The notes below the pieces were generated by a model. It was not told the DNA's origin, did not search any database, and saw only the letters and a list, made by a program, of their open reading frames with translations. 64,000 nt of DNA from contig OZ024736.1 of the NCBI GenBank assembly GCA_964016875.1, forward strand, positions 7,757,518-7,821,517. The letters run 5' to 3'. This document shows, piece by piece, positions 10,628-22,680 of the stretch. Position numbers and translations under genes: made by a program. Origin of the DNA: Fallopia convolvulus (taxonomy: Eukaryota; Streptophyta; Magnoliopsida; Caryophyllales; Polygonaceae). The stretch's first letter is position 1. Each line of letters opens with the position of its first letter.

Positions 10628-13600
10628 ATGCCGACGGTGAACGTTGTCTGGCATCATGGAGGTAGGTTTGTTCACGAACCACAGACTGCTTATGTTGATG
10701 AAGTTGGAACTGCACACAGTCTGGGGGTTGATACAAATTTGTTAAGCTTCTTTGAATTTAAGTGGTATGTGAACTCACTCAACTATACAAAATTCAAAGG
10801 GGTATATCATAAGGGGGAAAATGATCAATTTACAGAGATGAATGATACATTACTTCTTGAGCTTTCTAGCAAACTGAAAAATGGAGATGAGGTGCATTTT
10901 TACATTGATCATGTCATTGCTGAGCCTGAATTTGCCAATAATAATGCTGAGGACATTGAGTTTCCTATCTATAGGGGTAGAAGTCAAGATCACCCTATAG
11001 AGGTAGATGGAGGTGAAGAGTTAGATGGTGGTGAAGAAGTTGAAAATGCAGGAAATGAGAGTGCAATTGTGCCTATAGGTTATGATTTTTCTCAAACTAG
11101 TAAAGAAGCTAGAGAAAGTCAGTCAAGTGACAACATTGATGATGATAGTGAAGATGGAGGTGAAGATAGTGACAAGAGTGAGAGTGATGATTTTTCTCAA
11201 ACTAGTAAAGATGATTCTTATTCTTCTAGTAGTGGAGATAGTGACAAGAGTGATGATGTAGTCTTTGATTTAAGTGGTGATAGTGATGTTGATAATGAGT
11301 TGAGAGAATTGAGAAATGAAGCTAGAGAAAGCAATGCTAGAAGGAGGATGCATCAGGAGAGTTTGTGGAATGTTGAGATACAATTTGGTGATTTTGGTCC
11401 AGATGAAGGTTATGAAAATTGGGATGAAGATGCAAATGACTACACTGGAAAGTTGGGTGGAGATGAGCCCTATTTTGCCAGTGATTCAGATTACAGTATG
11501 GAGAGTGACTTCTCAGAAGAAGAAGGCAACCATGGGGAGGCGACTAGGAGGAGGAGCAGACATGTAATGTATGACCCCAAGTCTCAATGCCCAGCTTGGG
11601 AATTAAACATGATATTTGAGAATGTTGAGCAGTTCAGGGAAGCCTTGGCTAAGTATTCTGTCATGAAGGGAGTAAATTTGAAGTTGAGGCCTAATGAAAA
11701 AAGAAGGGTCACTGCAAAGTGTACACATTCGGGCTGCAAATGGAGAATTCATGCTAGTGTTGATGGAGGTTTAGGAAATTTTCAAGTGAAGACTTACATG
11801 CCTAAACACACTTCCAGAAGGTATAATACCAACAAGTTGTGTACTTCTGACTTTCTAGCAAGGCACTTTGAGGACAAAATATTGTCTCAACCGTCCATTA
11901 AACTATGGGAGATTCAAGCACTCTGTAGGAAGGATTTGAAAGTGTATGTGGGAAAACCCATATGTGGCAGAGCAAAGAGGAAAATTTTAAGTAAGCATAC
12001 GGGTGATTACAGAGAAGAGTATGCAAGGCTGCATGATTATGTGGATGAGGTGAATAGATCTAATCTAGGGTCTACTTGTTTTGTGGTGGTTGATAGCCAA
12101 ACTGAGCCAGGAAAGGAGTTGTTCAAGAGGTTCTATGTTTGCTTTCACTCAATGAAGGAAGGTTGGAAGCAAGGTTGTAGGAGAATAATAGGGGTTGATG
12201 CTTACTTTTTGAAAGGTCCAGTGGAGGGACAATTGTTTGTGGCTGTGGGAAAAGATGGCAATGGTCAAATGTACCCCATTGCATGGGAGGTGACAGGTGT
12301 AGAGTCAAAAGTCAGTTGGACTAAATTCATCAAAACCTTGAAGACAGATTTAGACCTTGGAAGTGGACAAGATCTCACCTTTATGTCTAACATGCAATTG
12401 GTAAGCATTTTTTTCCCACTATGTTCTGTTATCTTTTTTCAATAACACTTGTATATTAACTTTTCATAATTTGTACTTTTTAGGGATTAAGGGCTGTTGT
12501 AAGGAATGAGTTGCCAGAAGCTGAGCATCGTTTTTGTGCCAGGCATATCTATGCGAATTGGCAGAAGAAATGGAGAGGGGTTGAGCGAAGGAAAAAGTTT
12601 TGGGCATGTTGTTGGTCCACTTTTGAAGTTCAATTGAAGGACAACATTGATGTTTTGGGTAAGTTAGGTCCTGAACTAGTGGCTGACTTCCTACAATATG
12701 GAAAAGAAAATTTTTGCAAGCCATATTTCAAGACTGGGGTGCAATGTGATATTTGTGAGAATAATATGTGTGAAACCTTCAATAGTTGGATAAGAGTTGC
12801 TAGGCATAAGTCTATTATATCCATGCTTGAGGACATAAGGAAGCAAGTTTTGGATAGGATAAGAAAGATGAATGACTTTGCCAACACTTGGATATGTGAC
12901 ATTGCCCCTATGGCCTTGCTGAAATTGGAGAGGAACAAAGAGAGAGCAATGCAGTGTAATATTCTGTGGAATGGGGATCAAGGTTTCGAGATAGAGGAAG
13001 ATGGTTTTGGCCATACTGTTGATCTGAGGCAGAACATATGTACATGCAGAAGCTGGCAATTAAGGGGAATTCCTTGTGCACGCTCTATTTGTGCAATGAA
13101 TCAATTGAACATCAACCCTGACCAACATGTAGCTCATTGGTATAAAAAACCCACTTACCTAAGAGCTTATAGCTTTCCTATTCAGCCAGTAAAGGGCATG
13201 AAATTGTGGCAAACTTCAGAGCATCCTCCTATTGAGCCACCTCAAGATAGAAAAAAAAGGGGAAGAAAGAAGATAAATCGAAGAAAAGCTAGAGATGAGA
13301 CAAAGAAGGCTGGAAAGTACTCCAGGAGGGGAATTGTAATGACTTGTTCTCTTTGCAAGTGCCAAGGCCACAACAAAAAAGGTTGCCCTAAAAAGGGAAA
13401 TCCAGAAGTGGTAGCTAGTACATCAAGAAGTCAGTTAATGCCACCACCACCAGTTGCATCCTCTACCTCAAGAAGTCAGTCAAGACCACCCCCACGAGCT
13501 GCACCAACACCACCACCAACTCATCAGGTTGCACCACCAGTTGCACCTCCACCAAGACAAACAAGGAGTCAATCAAAGGTTACTTTTAGATTATTCAATT

Positions 13601-13790
13601 TTAAGTGAATACCTCTTCAAAACAGATTTTCATATTTTTTGGGTATTGATTAATCTACCCTCCTAACTTAATTGACCAGGCTCAAGGTAAAAGAGCTCAA
13701 TCTGATGTTGGACCAGTCAACAGACCTAAAAAAAGGGCACCTCTAGACTTGTCGGATTTGGTACATACACCAGCCCTACAACTGGAGTGA
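10628..13790 (+). CDS. MULE transposase (MuDR-type), spliced, about 992 aa
   Basis: Proposed exons: 10628-12400, 12484-13578 and 13680-13790, all joined in phase 0 at GT-AG sites. Domains: a PB1-like N-terminal domain (aa 1-100), an acidic Ser/Asp/Glu-rich linker (110-320), a MuDR DNA-binding domain with Cys/His residues (about 325-430), an RNase H-like MULE core (455-690), a SWIM-type zinc finger (777-791) and a CX2CX4HX4C zinc knuckle (879-892), then a Pro-rich tail. In the core the first acidic residue is present (GVDAYF, D524), and so are CARH and the Glu of CETFN (E688). The second, normally the Asp of an SD.QKGL motif, is Asn588. The SWIM finger has Arg791 where His is expected. The reading frame is otherwise intact, so the protein may be made but is probably catalytically dead. 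The C-terminal exon is uncertain (see 13888-14097). Confidence 0.88.
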
Positions 13791-13887
13791 CAATGCTAAA
13801 TGTAAGTCAATATAGTAGTTATGATTTTCATGTAAGCTAGAGATGAGCCAAACAGATTTTTCATTTTTTTCTGTTATGTATTCACAG

Positions 13888-14097
13888 CCAGGGACTTCTT
13901 CAAGTAGGATTTTAAGGGTTCCACAACCTGTACGACATGCAACTGAAGTCCCAGATTTTTGCAGCCAAGAGAGGGGTTTGAGATGGCAGGGCAATCAAGC
14001 TGTCACTAGGAGGCAATTGCAACGCAACAGAGATGATGCAAGACGCAAGGGAAGTGAAGCCCCATTTAGTAGCCAAACCAGTTCAAACCAGCCTTAG
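13888..14097 (+). other. possible terminal exon of the MULE transposase, out of frame
   Basis: After a good acceptor (TTCACAG, ending 13887) an open frame of about 70 codons ends at 14097. The upstream exon has a strong donor at 13802 (AAT then GTAAGT) and a frame, TTGVTMLN, that joins to it in phase. That frame is shifted from the one continuing exon 2 across 13680-13790. A one-base loss in exon 3 would explain this, so the stop at 13788 may be secondary. Confidence 0.45.
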
Positions 14098-14614
14098 GAT
14101 GACTTTTCATTGCTTAGAACAGTGTCTGTAGCCATTAGCTTTAAAACAGTGTTATAATTGTCTTTTTTTTGGATACATTATAAGAACAGCTTATATTGAT
14201 CTAGCAATTTACACGTGTATTTTGTGCATTGGTATGCTCACGTGTATCTTGGTCCACATTGTATATTTCACAATCTTGTTATGAAGTGGCTTATTTTGAA
14301 CTATCATGGTTGTTGGAGCAAAATGCTGATGAGTTGTTATTTTATTGATTGACATGTGCAATCTTACTTTTAGATCATCCAGATGTTAGTGAATTGGAAA
14401 CCATTATGCAACAAGGAGTTGACAGCAAATTATCCAGATGTGAAACAAGGAGTCAATCAAAGGTTCTCACCAGTTGACATCAAATCAAGCGATATATTAT
14501 ACTGATAGCAATACCAACAAGGTTCTCACTTTTTCACACCAGTTGACAACAATACATAACTATAATCTTAGCAACAAATCAAGCATAAATAGAAAGATGA
14601 CTCCTAGACTCGAC

Positions 14615-15218
14615 CTAGCTCGACAACACAAATTTGACACTCTCAGCCCATAGAATCACCACTATCACGAATAACAAAACGTTAGCCAGATGCCTTGACT
14701 TATCCCTCTCTTCTTCCTTCTTCTTTACCTCTTCTTCCTTCTCCTGTACTATTCGTAGCAAACCTGAGATGACTTCAGAATGCTCTGTGCAAGGTGAATC
14801 ATCAACCCATTTGAAGAAGTTACATGCCCCCATTCCCTGTAAAATAAAAAAATGCACAAACAACTATAATTGCACATAATGCTCAAGGTATCTAGAGAAT
14901 TCGAATCCAATTGCAAAACGCCTCAATTTTCAATTCCAATTGCAAGGATTACCGATTTCATATTCCAATTTGGAGACGAACATGCTAACTCAATTTTAGG
15001 GTTTACCCCTAATTCGATTTCTTCCCTAATTTTTATTGTTTTTGCAAACATATAAGGATTGAACTTACTCCATAGTTAGGGCACCCGAAGAATCGTCTCC
15101 CAGGATTCTTTCCCGTCCAAGAAACCTTCATAGTAGCTACGTCGCCACACCTGCACGTCGGCAAGATGATTTCTGTTCTCCCACTTCCGCGCGAAAAGCT
15201 GCTCGACGAAGAAGCCAT
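14615..15218 (-). CDS. GRF-type zinc-finger protein with C-terminal coiled coil and membrane segment
   Basis: Two exons on the minus strand: 15218-15069 and 14836-14615, with a GTAAGT donor and TTTTACAG acceptor, phase 0, giving about 123 aa. Exon 1 encodes a Ser-rich start and a GRF zinc finger: CRCG, then W, then GRRFFGCPNYG (residues about 21-49). Exon 2 gives CNFFKWVDD, completing the finger, then a Glu/Lys-rich coiled coil (VQEKEEEVKKKEEERDK) and a hydrophobic C-terminal helix (LLFVIVVILW). This matches the small plant GRF proteins annotated as At4g04775-like. It lies wholly inside the MULE, convergent with the transposase; it may be a captured host gene or a second gene of the element. 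An upstream in-frame ATG exists at 15281, but the downstream Met fits the family start better. Confidence 0.8.
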
Positions 15219-15486
15219 CACGACGACGAGGGAGGATCGAGCTTTCGTTGAATTGAAGAAAGAAGGAAAGAGGGAGAGCAATGGTGGAAGAATGGCCCAG
15301 AATCGAGCGATGGTGGAAGAAGGCGAAGAATGATACAGATTTGGAAGAGGGCGAAAAGGCGTACCTGTGGGCTTAAAAAGCCCTCTACTTAATTTTTTTT
15401 TTTAGAAATTACATGTCAGCTTGAATATTAACCTTTCACTCGCCCACAATCGCGTGTATTACACGTATAAAGCCACGTCAGATTTG

Positions 15487-15601
15487 AGGTGTTCAATAGG
15501 TGCAAAATCATAAGTTTGAGTGTTCAATAGGGCCAACCCAAAGGTGGGGTGTCTAAGTGACAAATTTGAGAAAGTTCAGGGGGCTGTATATGTATTATGC
15601 C
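15487..15601 (-). repeat. MULE right terminal inverted repeat
   Basis: Partner of 9744-9858. It is followed at once by the 10-bp duplication at 15602-15611. Confidence 0.95.
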
Positions 15602-16582
15602 ATTTTCCTATGATCACCAAATCTTTTTAAAGACATGTAACCACCTTATGATATAAAAGGGTATTAATATATCATATTATATTCTACTTATTCTAGTACT
15701 TTATTTATTTAATAATTTCCCAAGTATTATGTTAAACAAACTATCTCATACTTTTCCATATGAATATCGTGTCAAGATATATTTGAGTTTATAATATGCT
15801 TTTAATATTATTAATATAAATCATGTCTTGCAATTTATAAAAATAGTAGATTATCCAAAATTCTTTATTTATTTGATTTAATCTAATTCTCAACTAACAA
15901 GATCTTATAACCATATTCGTATTAGGTTATTTTTATGATTCTTCAATTTATTGAGATTTATTTAATGACTTAACATTATTTGTTATTTTAATAATTCTCT
16001 TATTTATTCTAAATATTTAAATAAATATTATATATATGTAAAACTATTTTATAAAGAGATAGAAATTAAAATACTAGTCGGGAATTTATACCAAGCGAAA
16101 ACGAGACGGGTTTGGGCTTGAAAATCGAGATGGACGACATTGGGCTTGGATCTCCTTTCTTCCTTCAATTAGAAATATGATGCACCTAATAGAGTTTAAA
16201 TGGGCCTTTTTATTTATTTTTGAATCAGCCCATAACTCAAAAATAGACCCAAATCTCCATCATCCTTCCTCCTCCCTTTTACGTGAAACCAGAGAGAGTA
16301 TCAGGACGTGAACGACGGACGACCACGGCAGCGAGGTGAGGCACCAGCGAGATGGACGGCGACGACCTTCTGGGAGGCGGCGACGCCGCGCACAGTGGTG
16401 GCCGGCCGGTGGTCTGGTTGTGGTGGACGGCCAGGAGAGGCTCCAATTTAGGGTTTGGGGAATTTGGACAAAAAAAATCAGATTTGTGAAAAATCAATTA
16501 TAGGGAATTTTGGCTTGAAATTGGGATGAATTTGAATAGGAGACTGAGAGGTAATTGTTGGTGTGATCTTCCTCTTACCTCT

Positions 16583-16598
16583 ACCCCTTTTTATAGTG
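16583..16598 (-). promoter_or_regulatory. TATA box of LTR B
   Basis: On the minus strand CCACTATAAAAAGGGG lies about 640 bp from the LTR start, upstream of a GC-rich leader (reverse of 16300-16440). Confidence 0.5.
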
Positions 16599-16867
16599 GA
16601 AGAAGGGGCTTCTCCAATCCTCCACCTTGGGAATTGACCATTCATGGAGGAGAAGGTCTTGCCTCATTGGATGGATGTGTGTTTGTTTGCAATGGTTTGA
16701 TTGGAGGAGAAAAGAGGTGGAGAGGAGGAGTAATTGGGTAAGAAGAGAGGTGGAAGCAAGGGGATTGGTTGTACGTTACATCAGTTAGACATTCTGATTT
16801 GATCAATTGGGGAAGAAGAAAGAATAGGGGAATAAATGGATTAAAAATTCTTAATTGGTAGACAAGT

Positions 16868-16945
16868 TACCATGGCATAGCGGAAAAGGAAGTGTGTGTT
16901 TATGAGAATATGCAAGAGGTCTCGGGTTCGAGTCCCACCTCTTGT
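16868..16945 (+). other. tRNA-like A box/B box module in the U3 of LTR B, antisense
   Basis: TGGCATAGCGG fits the Pol III A box and GGTTCGAGTCC fits the B box, about 50 bp apart. CAAGAG and CTCTTG flank the B box as short inverted arms. The module lies on the strand opposite to the LTR's own transcription. Confidence 0.5.
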
Positions 16946-17239
16946 ATTTTTATTTTGGCCATTTTTCCTTATTTTTATTTGTATTATAAATTTAATTAAA
17001 TTAAATTTCGAATTTTTTTATTTAGTCTTAACTAATTAAATCTTATTTTTCATTTTGTTAATCCTTTTCAAACCTTTTTTATAATTTATTAAGAAAATTA
17101 TAAAAATAATTGAACTTTCTTTATAACTTTTCATAATATAATATGAAATTATAAATATTATTAAATTCTATTTTAGAGAAAAAAAAATTATTGGGATAAT
17201 TACCCATTTTATTTTATTTAGCATTTAGCGGATATTACA

Positions 17240-18163
17240 GCTCTTAGGATTAAAAATATATCCTCAAGTGTTCACTCTCTACATCCAACTGTTTATCAGG
17301 TTGAGACTGAACATCGATACTAATTTACATATCCATACTCCAGACCTATTGGAGTTCTGCTTAAAATCCTCACTTGACCATTTTATCTTAAAGAGATTTC
17401 AATCCTCAAAGCAACATGAAAATAATAGCAACTGATGGAGAATTACTAGTATATCCTTTATTCCAAAGATAGGATTACTAGAGTATCATTTCTTAAAGAG
17501 GGTTCCATTCTAGGAGTCCATATCAACTTACTTCCAAGGCAGTTCTGCTAAAGAATTCCACTAGTCGTTGAATGAAAACAATCCCAAACATTCAGGGAAG
17601 TATGGAGTTACTCTAGGCTCATTAGAGACCACCAAATATTTGTAAAGGATCTTCCCCAATCTCCTTACGTATAATCGAACTATTCTGGAACTTGACGATG
17701 CTATTAAGATAGTATAGTATACGAAGGATATATTAACTCAAAGGAGTTTTTACAAGATATTAGATATGGCAATTGCCAGAAGAAAGCTTGCGTCTCAAAC
17801 AGTTATCCTTGCAAAACTTATGCCAAAACATACTAGAAATGTTTTCTTCTTTAAGACCCAAGCAAAAGCCCTTATACATATAGAAATGGTTATTTCCAAA
17901 TTCCCATCATAACTTTTGTGCAAATCATTCAAACCTTGACAAGAAATATAACTTATTCCACCATGTGATCAGGATGGGGAAACAAAATCAACACAACCCT
18001 TTACAACATTCTCATAGGAATAAGACATGTAATCTTGCCTTACCATGTGATCAAGATGGAAGACAAAATACATTCTTACTCACTACCATGAAAACCGTAG
18101 AAAATATATTCATGAATCCCGTATATCAAATCAACATTTCTTTAAAAATTTATACCAGAATTC
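17240..18163 (-). mobile_element. internal remnant between LTRs E and B
   Basis: No coding sequence is recognised. The complement of 17240-17265 (GAGGATAT...CCTAAGAGC) looks like a decayed PPT region next to LTR B. At 18152-18158 ATACCAG, complementary to TGGTAT, resembles the first bases of an initiator-Met primer-binding site next to LTR E. I infer a deleted minus-oriented element. A 20-bp motif with CCATGTGATCA occurs twice (17961 and 18042). Confidence 0.4.
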
Positions 18164-21100
18164 TATAACACCCCCAAATTATCTCGGGAATGTCACACGC
18201 CAATGACCTCGTATTTTAACGTCCGAAACCACCCAAGGCTTTGCATCAGTTTAAATTTTTGTAAAGATGTCTATGAAATCATATAAATGAATAATAGCGG
18301 AAGACTTTTGAAAGAAAACTCAATTTGTATTCAAACATTCTATTTGTAACACCCCTATTTTGCAACATTGGGTATTACCGCCAGTGACCTCGGATTTTAC
18401 CGTCCAAAGTCACCCTAGGCTTTCTAATGATATTAAAACTTATAGAAACGCGGAAATTGAAATAAACGTTACATAAATAAACGGATGCTATCGAATGAGA
18501 CTTGGTTCTTTAATTGAAGATGAAATTGACTAAAAGCGGAATTTTATTTATTGATAAGAACTTTCATTCCTTACATTGAGAGTCGTTTTACAAATGATGT
18601 AGCAGCGGAAAGTAAATCCCATTTAGAAAGGGTTGAAAACGATGTAACTAAAAATACAAGTATGTTTTCCCAAGACAACTCATGTGATGATGATTTGCTT
18701 GGTTTTAAAAAGGGGAGAGCTGGTGTACTATCTTCGGAATGCCTCGTTTTTATGAGAATTCCTTCCTTCCTTCAACGTCGTCTTGCCTTGACCTTCGATT
18801 CTCGCCTAACGCTTCTCGAACCTTCTAGACTTCGTCTTCAACACTTCGGTGTACATTCCTACAGTCTGGAATTTGTCGCGAAGGGCGAGAAATACCAGGC
18901 AAAAATGCGGAAATAGGGGAATTAGTCTAAGGAGACTCAGCAAGTGAGAAATGGAACTTCTCAAGGGTATTTCGGTAATTTATAATATTCGAGAGATATT
19001 ATCGGGATGTGTTTTGAGTTATAGGACTTTATGTGGGGCTTATAGTAACAGGAATGAGTATATCTCGAGATGAGATAACTCGTTAATCGAGAGAAGAACT
19101 ATGAGATTGTAGACTTCTTAGAATAGAAAGTATGTTGGGACCGTTTATTAATTCTTACAAGTTTTGAAAACCTCTCGCGCCCTGAGTGGACCGAGAGCCG
19201 GATCGATCATTTGAGATCGGTCCGGTTTTGATGTTTTTTAATGTGCATCGGGCACTTATCTTATATCGTGACGAAAAGATATTGATTACGTTAATGATTT
19301 TTTTAAAGAGGGTGGGGGCTTGCATGGCCCGGACCACCAAGGGAAAACTCGGTTCCCGACACTTAGCTAGAGTGCCACTCATCCCTCCTTGCAATTGGAG
19401 CGGACATGGATCATGACCCTGAAAGTCGTACTTTAAGCGCAAAGGCATACGACTTAGTAAAATTATATAGAGGTGTCGGGTTAATCCCGCGCCCCTCACT
19501 AGTTCGTTCGAAACCGTTCTCTTAACGAGAACGTAAACTATCAAGGCCACAACAAAGCTAGCATAATAATCCTATCAAATATTAAATAGCGGAATAACGA
19601 TAACAGTGGGGTCATTATATCTAACAATCGATATTCCTAGGTTCGTTTATTACTACAAAACAAGTTGTTCCCAACATCAAGAAATTTCACGGAATGAATA
19701 TATAAGGCTACAAGGGGGAAATTCCACTTGCCTTAGCTTGTACGATTTTGTACTAATGATTGAGTGGAAACTTTGTTCTCGAAACAGAACGGGAGCTCGA
19801 CCTAACGACACGGAATATACGAACGAGCTTTAATAAGAATTTCTTTAAATTCTTTTAAAGTGTTGGAAATCTCTTATATCCTTATTATACGAGAAATAAT
19901 TTCTTAATTATTATAATAATAATTTAGGTGGAGATGAATAAAATAATAATATTTCTTATAATTATGTTATATTTGTAATATCCTTTTATTCTTTATAAAA
20001 TCCTTATTTTAACTTCATTCACTATTATTTTGAAACCAAGTCATACTTTATTTATTTTCTTAAAATATTCTTTTTAACTTAACTTATTATGATAATATCT
20101 TTATATAATCATTAAGATATAGTTTTCATAACTATATGAAATATTATTTTTATAAAACTCATCTTAGGGTGTGAAAAGTCTAAAATACCCTTGTAGTTGA
20201 ATATCTTTTATTTCTCTTATTATTATTTTAATATCCACCTTATCGTATGAGATCATTTTAAATTTTTATAATATATTCTCATTATAACATCCTTCTCTTT
20301 TTATTCTCTTCATAAGAGACATACCATATTTTATAAATATACTTATAAGGTAATAACGCTTTTTCTAGAACTTTCCTTAAATAGAAATCTCTACCATACT
20401 TGTAGTAGTAATATCTAAGTATAAGATTTAATAATATCATCTTATTATCTATTAAATAGTTTACTCATATATATTTAGTTTATGAGATAGAAATATGCCT
20501 TATAACATTATCTTATAACTAGGAGTATGTAATTTATTTATTTATATCTAAGATCATAATAATATCTTTTCTTATCTTTTATATCTCTTTATATAAGATA
20601 TCTTTTAACAAACTAACATGCTCATTAATTTATGCCATTTAATTATATATATAACATACTCTTAATGTATCCACTATTTTTATTTAATAATTTCCATGTC
20701 ACATGATTTATAAATATTTTATTTGTACAAATATTATAATAGTGCTAGTATATCTTGTCTAACAACTTAGGCCTTTTTGTTATAATATCTTTAAATAGAG
20801 TATACTTATTATTTATATTATACTTTTCAAGTATATAAACTCATATTTTAAATCCCATGATTTTATTTAACAATTTTTCCATATTTAATGTAATGTATTT
20901 CTTTATATAAAAACACATGTAACTTATTTAATTTATCTTTTTAGCCTTCAACTTAATCATATAAAATTATCTTATGATAAGAATATCTTATCTATATCCT
21001 ATATGAGCTATATTATGATTTTGAAAGACATGTTAGTATTTTCTATTAATAAAGTCCTAATTTAGTAAGCCTTTTATCTAGTTCTACTTCTTTTATCCAA

Positions 21101-21477
21101 GGTAAAAATATTATTAAAACATACTTGCCATGCTTAAAGTCACATATATTAAACTTATAATTGATATGGATTTATTTTTTTATAAGTCCATATGCATTTT
21201 ATTTTAATCAATTTATGTATAAGGAAAGAATCCCATAAAACAAACAATCTAATTTTCTTTTAACTACTTAGATCTTATACGATATTTAAAAGATGCTAAT
21301 AATAAAAAGAGTCCGGTTCAGGTGAGAATGGACGCCCAGGTGCGAAATAAGAAAGAACAGGAGCCTTTGGATCAAGAAAAATTAAAGGCGCTGATCATTT
21401 CACTTAAAAGGGGAAAAATTGGCACGGGCGAATTATTGGCGAATTATTCGCGTATTTTTGAAAAAAACGGCCCACAT

Positions 21478-22033
21478 TTGTTCATCAACACTGTGGATTT
21501 GTTCATCAGTATTGTGGATTTGTTCATCAACAATGTGGATTTGTTCATCAACACTGTGGATTTGTTCATTGGTTTTGACATATTTGTTCATTGGTTTTGG
21601 CATTTTTGTTCATCGGTTTTGTGCATATTTGTTCATTTGTAACATCAATTTGTTCATTAATTTATGCATATTTGTTCATTGATATATGCATATTTGTTCA
21701 TTGTTATATTCATATTTGTTCATTGGTTTTGACATATTTGTTCATCGGTTTGTACATATTTGTTTATTAGTAACATCAATTTGTTCATAAACAATGTGGA
21801 TTTGTTCATCAACATTGTGGATTTGTTCATTGCTATATACATATTTGTTCATTGGTTTTGGCATATTTGTTCATCAATATTGTGGATTTGTTCATCAGTA
21901 TTGTGGATTTGTTCATCAACAATGTGGATTTGTTCATCAGTATTGTGGATTTGTTCATCAACAATGTGGATTTGTTCATCAACATTGTGGATTTGTTCAT
22001 CAACATTGTGGATTTGTTCATTGTTATATTCAT
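21478..22033 (+). repeat. 21-bp tandem repeats, TTTGTTCATCA type
   Basis: More than twenty units, mostly TTTGTTCATCAACATTGTGG with variants at the spacer (AGTATTG, ACAATG, TGGTTTTG). All three frames stay open because the unit is a multiple of three, so long ORFs here are artefacts. Confidence 0.9.
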
Positions 22034-22059
22034 ATTTGTTCATTGGTTTCTTATGCACA

Positions 22060-22442
22060 AATGCTAGTTTCTGATGAACAAATGTTAGTTTCTTATGCAC
22101 AAAATGCTAGTTTCTGATGAACACATGTTAGTTTCTTATGCACAAAATGCTATTTTGTGATGAACAAATGCTATTTTGTGATGAACAAATGCTAGTTTCT
22201 GATGAACAAATGCTAGTTTCTTATGCACAAATGTTATTTTGTGATGAACAAATGCTAGTTTCTGATGAACAAATGCTATTTTGTGATGAACAAATGCTAG
22301 TTTCTGATGAACAAATGTTAGTTTCTTATGCACAAAATGCTATTTTGTGATGAACAAATGCTAGTTTCTGATGAACAAATGCTAGTTTGTGATGAACAAA
22401 TCGCTATTTCTTATGAACAAATCGCTATTTCTGATGAACAAA
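22060..22442 (-). repeat. 21-bp tandem repeats, TGATGAACAAA type
   Basis: About eighteen units of TGATGAACAAATGCTAGTTT with TATTTTG and TTATGCACAA variants. The core is the reverse complement of the left block's core. Confidence 0.9.
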
Positions 22443-22680
22443 CTGGGCGCGTCTCATAAAAACGTATTTTTCGAAAAATTCGTGAATAATTCGGGGAAAA
22501 TTCGTCTCTGTCGTATTTTATTGAAAAATACGCGAATAATACGGGAAAAATTCGCCCGTGCCGTTTTTATTTTTTTAAATGAATGTTTAATCAGGGACGT
22601 TGATTTTTTGGAATGGACGATCGAGATTTATTCTTATTTCGCACCTAGGAGCCCATTCGCACGTGACTCTTTTTCTAATA

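Larger units (their letters stand above)
9744..15601 (+). mobile_element. complete Mutator-like element (MULE)
   Basis: Terminal inverted repeats of 115 bp (9744-9858 and 15487-15601), starting GGCATAATACATATACAG, differ at one base. A perfect 10-bp duplication ATTTTCCTAT flanks it (9734-9743 and 15602-15611). It carries a spliced transposase gene on the plus strand and a spliced GRF zinc-finger gene on the minus strand. Near-identical TIRs and perfect duplications imply recent insertion into LTR B. The 10-bp duplication is one longer than the usual 9 for this superfamily. Confidence 0.95.
7496..17239 (-). mobile_element. long LTR (element B), 5' side cut by G, with a MULE inside
   Basis: Bases 7500-8650 align by eye with LTR C at 18724-19870, including a shared CTATCTTCGGAATGCC start and a shared ACAGTCTGG block. 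The right end AGCGGATATTACA (17227-17239) is near identical to that of C. B is therefore the same LTR subfamily as C, interrupted by G on the left and by the MULE at 9744-15601. Minus orientation is inferred from D and from its TATA box (16583-16598). A PPT-like stretch complementary to 17240-17265 abuts its right end, suggesting B is or was a 3' LTR. Confidence 0.75.
21309..22675. mobile_element. fold-back TIR element filled with 21-bp repeats
   Basis: Both ends share AAAAAGAGTC and AGGTGCGAAATAAGAA in inverted orientation. TAATAAAAA (21300-21308 and 22676-22684) is a 9-bp target duplication, and an unfilled version of the site survives in the neighbouring tandem copy at 22838-22852. Left half: repeats of TTTGTTCATCA plus a 10-bp spacer. 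Right half: repeats of TGATGAACAAA plus a different spacer, so the halves are inverted versions of one core. Inner flanks around 21430-21475 and 22440-22510 are also inverted copies. There is no transposase; it is a non-autonomous, MULE- or hAT-like fold-back element. Confidence 0.7.

Noticed and set aside
21322..22350. Overlapping long ORFs on both strands (repeated MNKST- and FINIVDLFI-type peptides)
   Set aside because: They are products of 21-bp tandem repeats, whose length is a multiple of three; all frames stay open and there is no protein family match.
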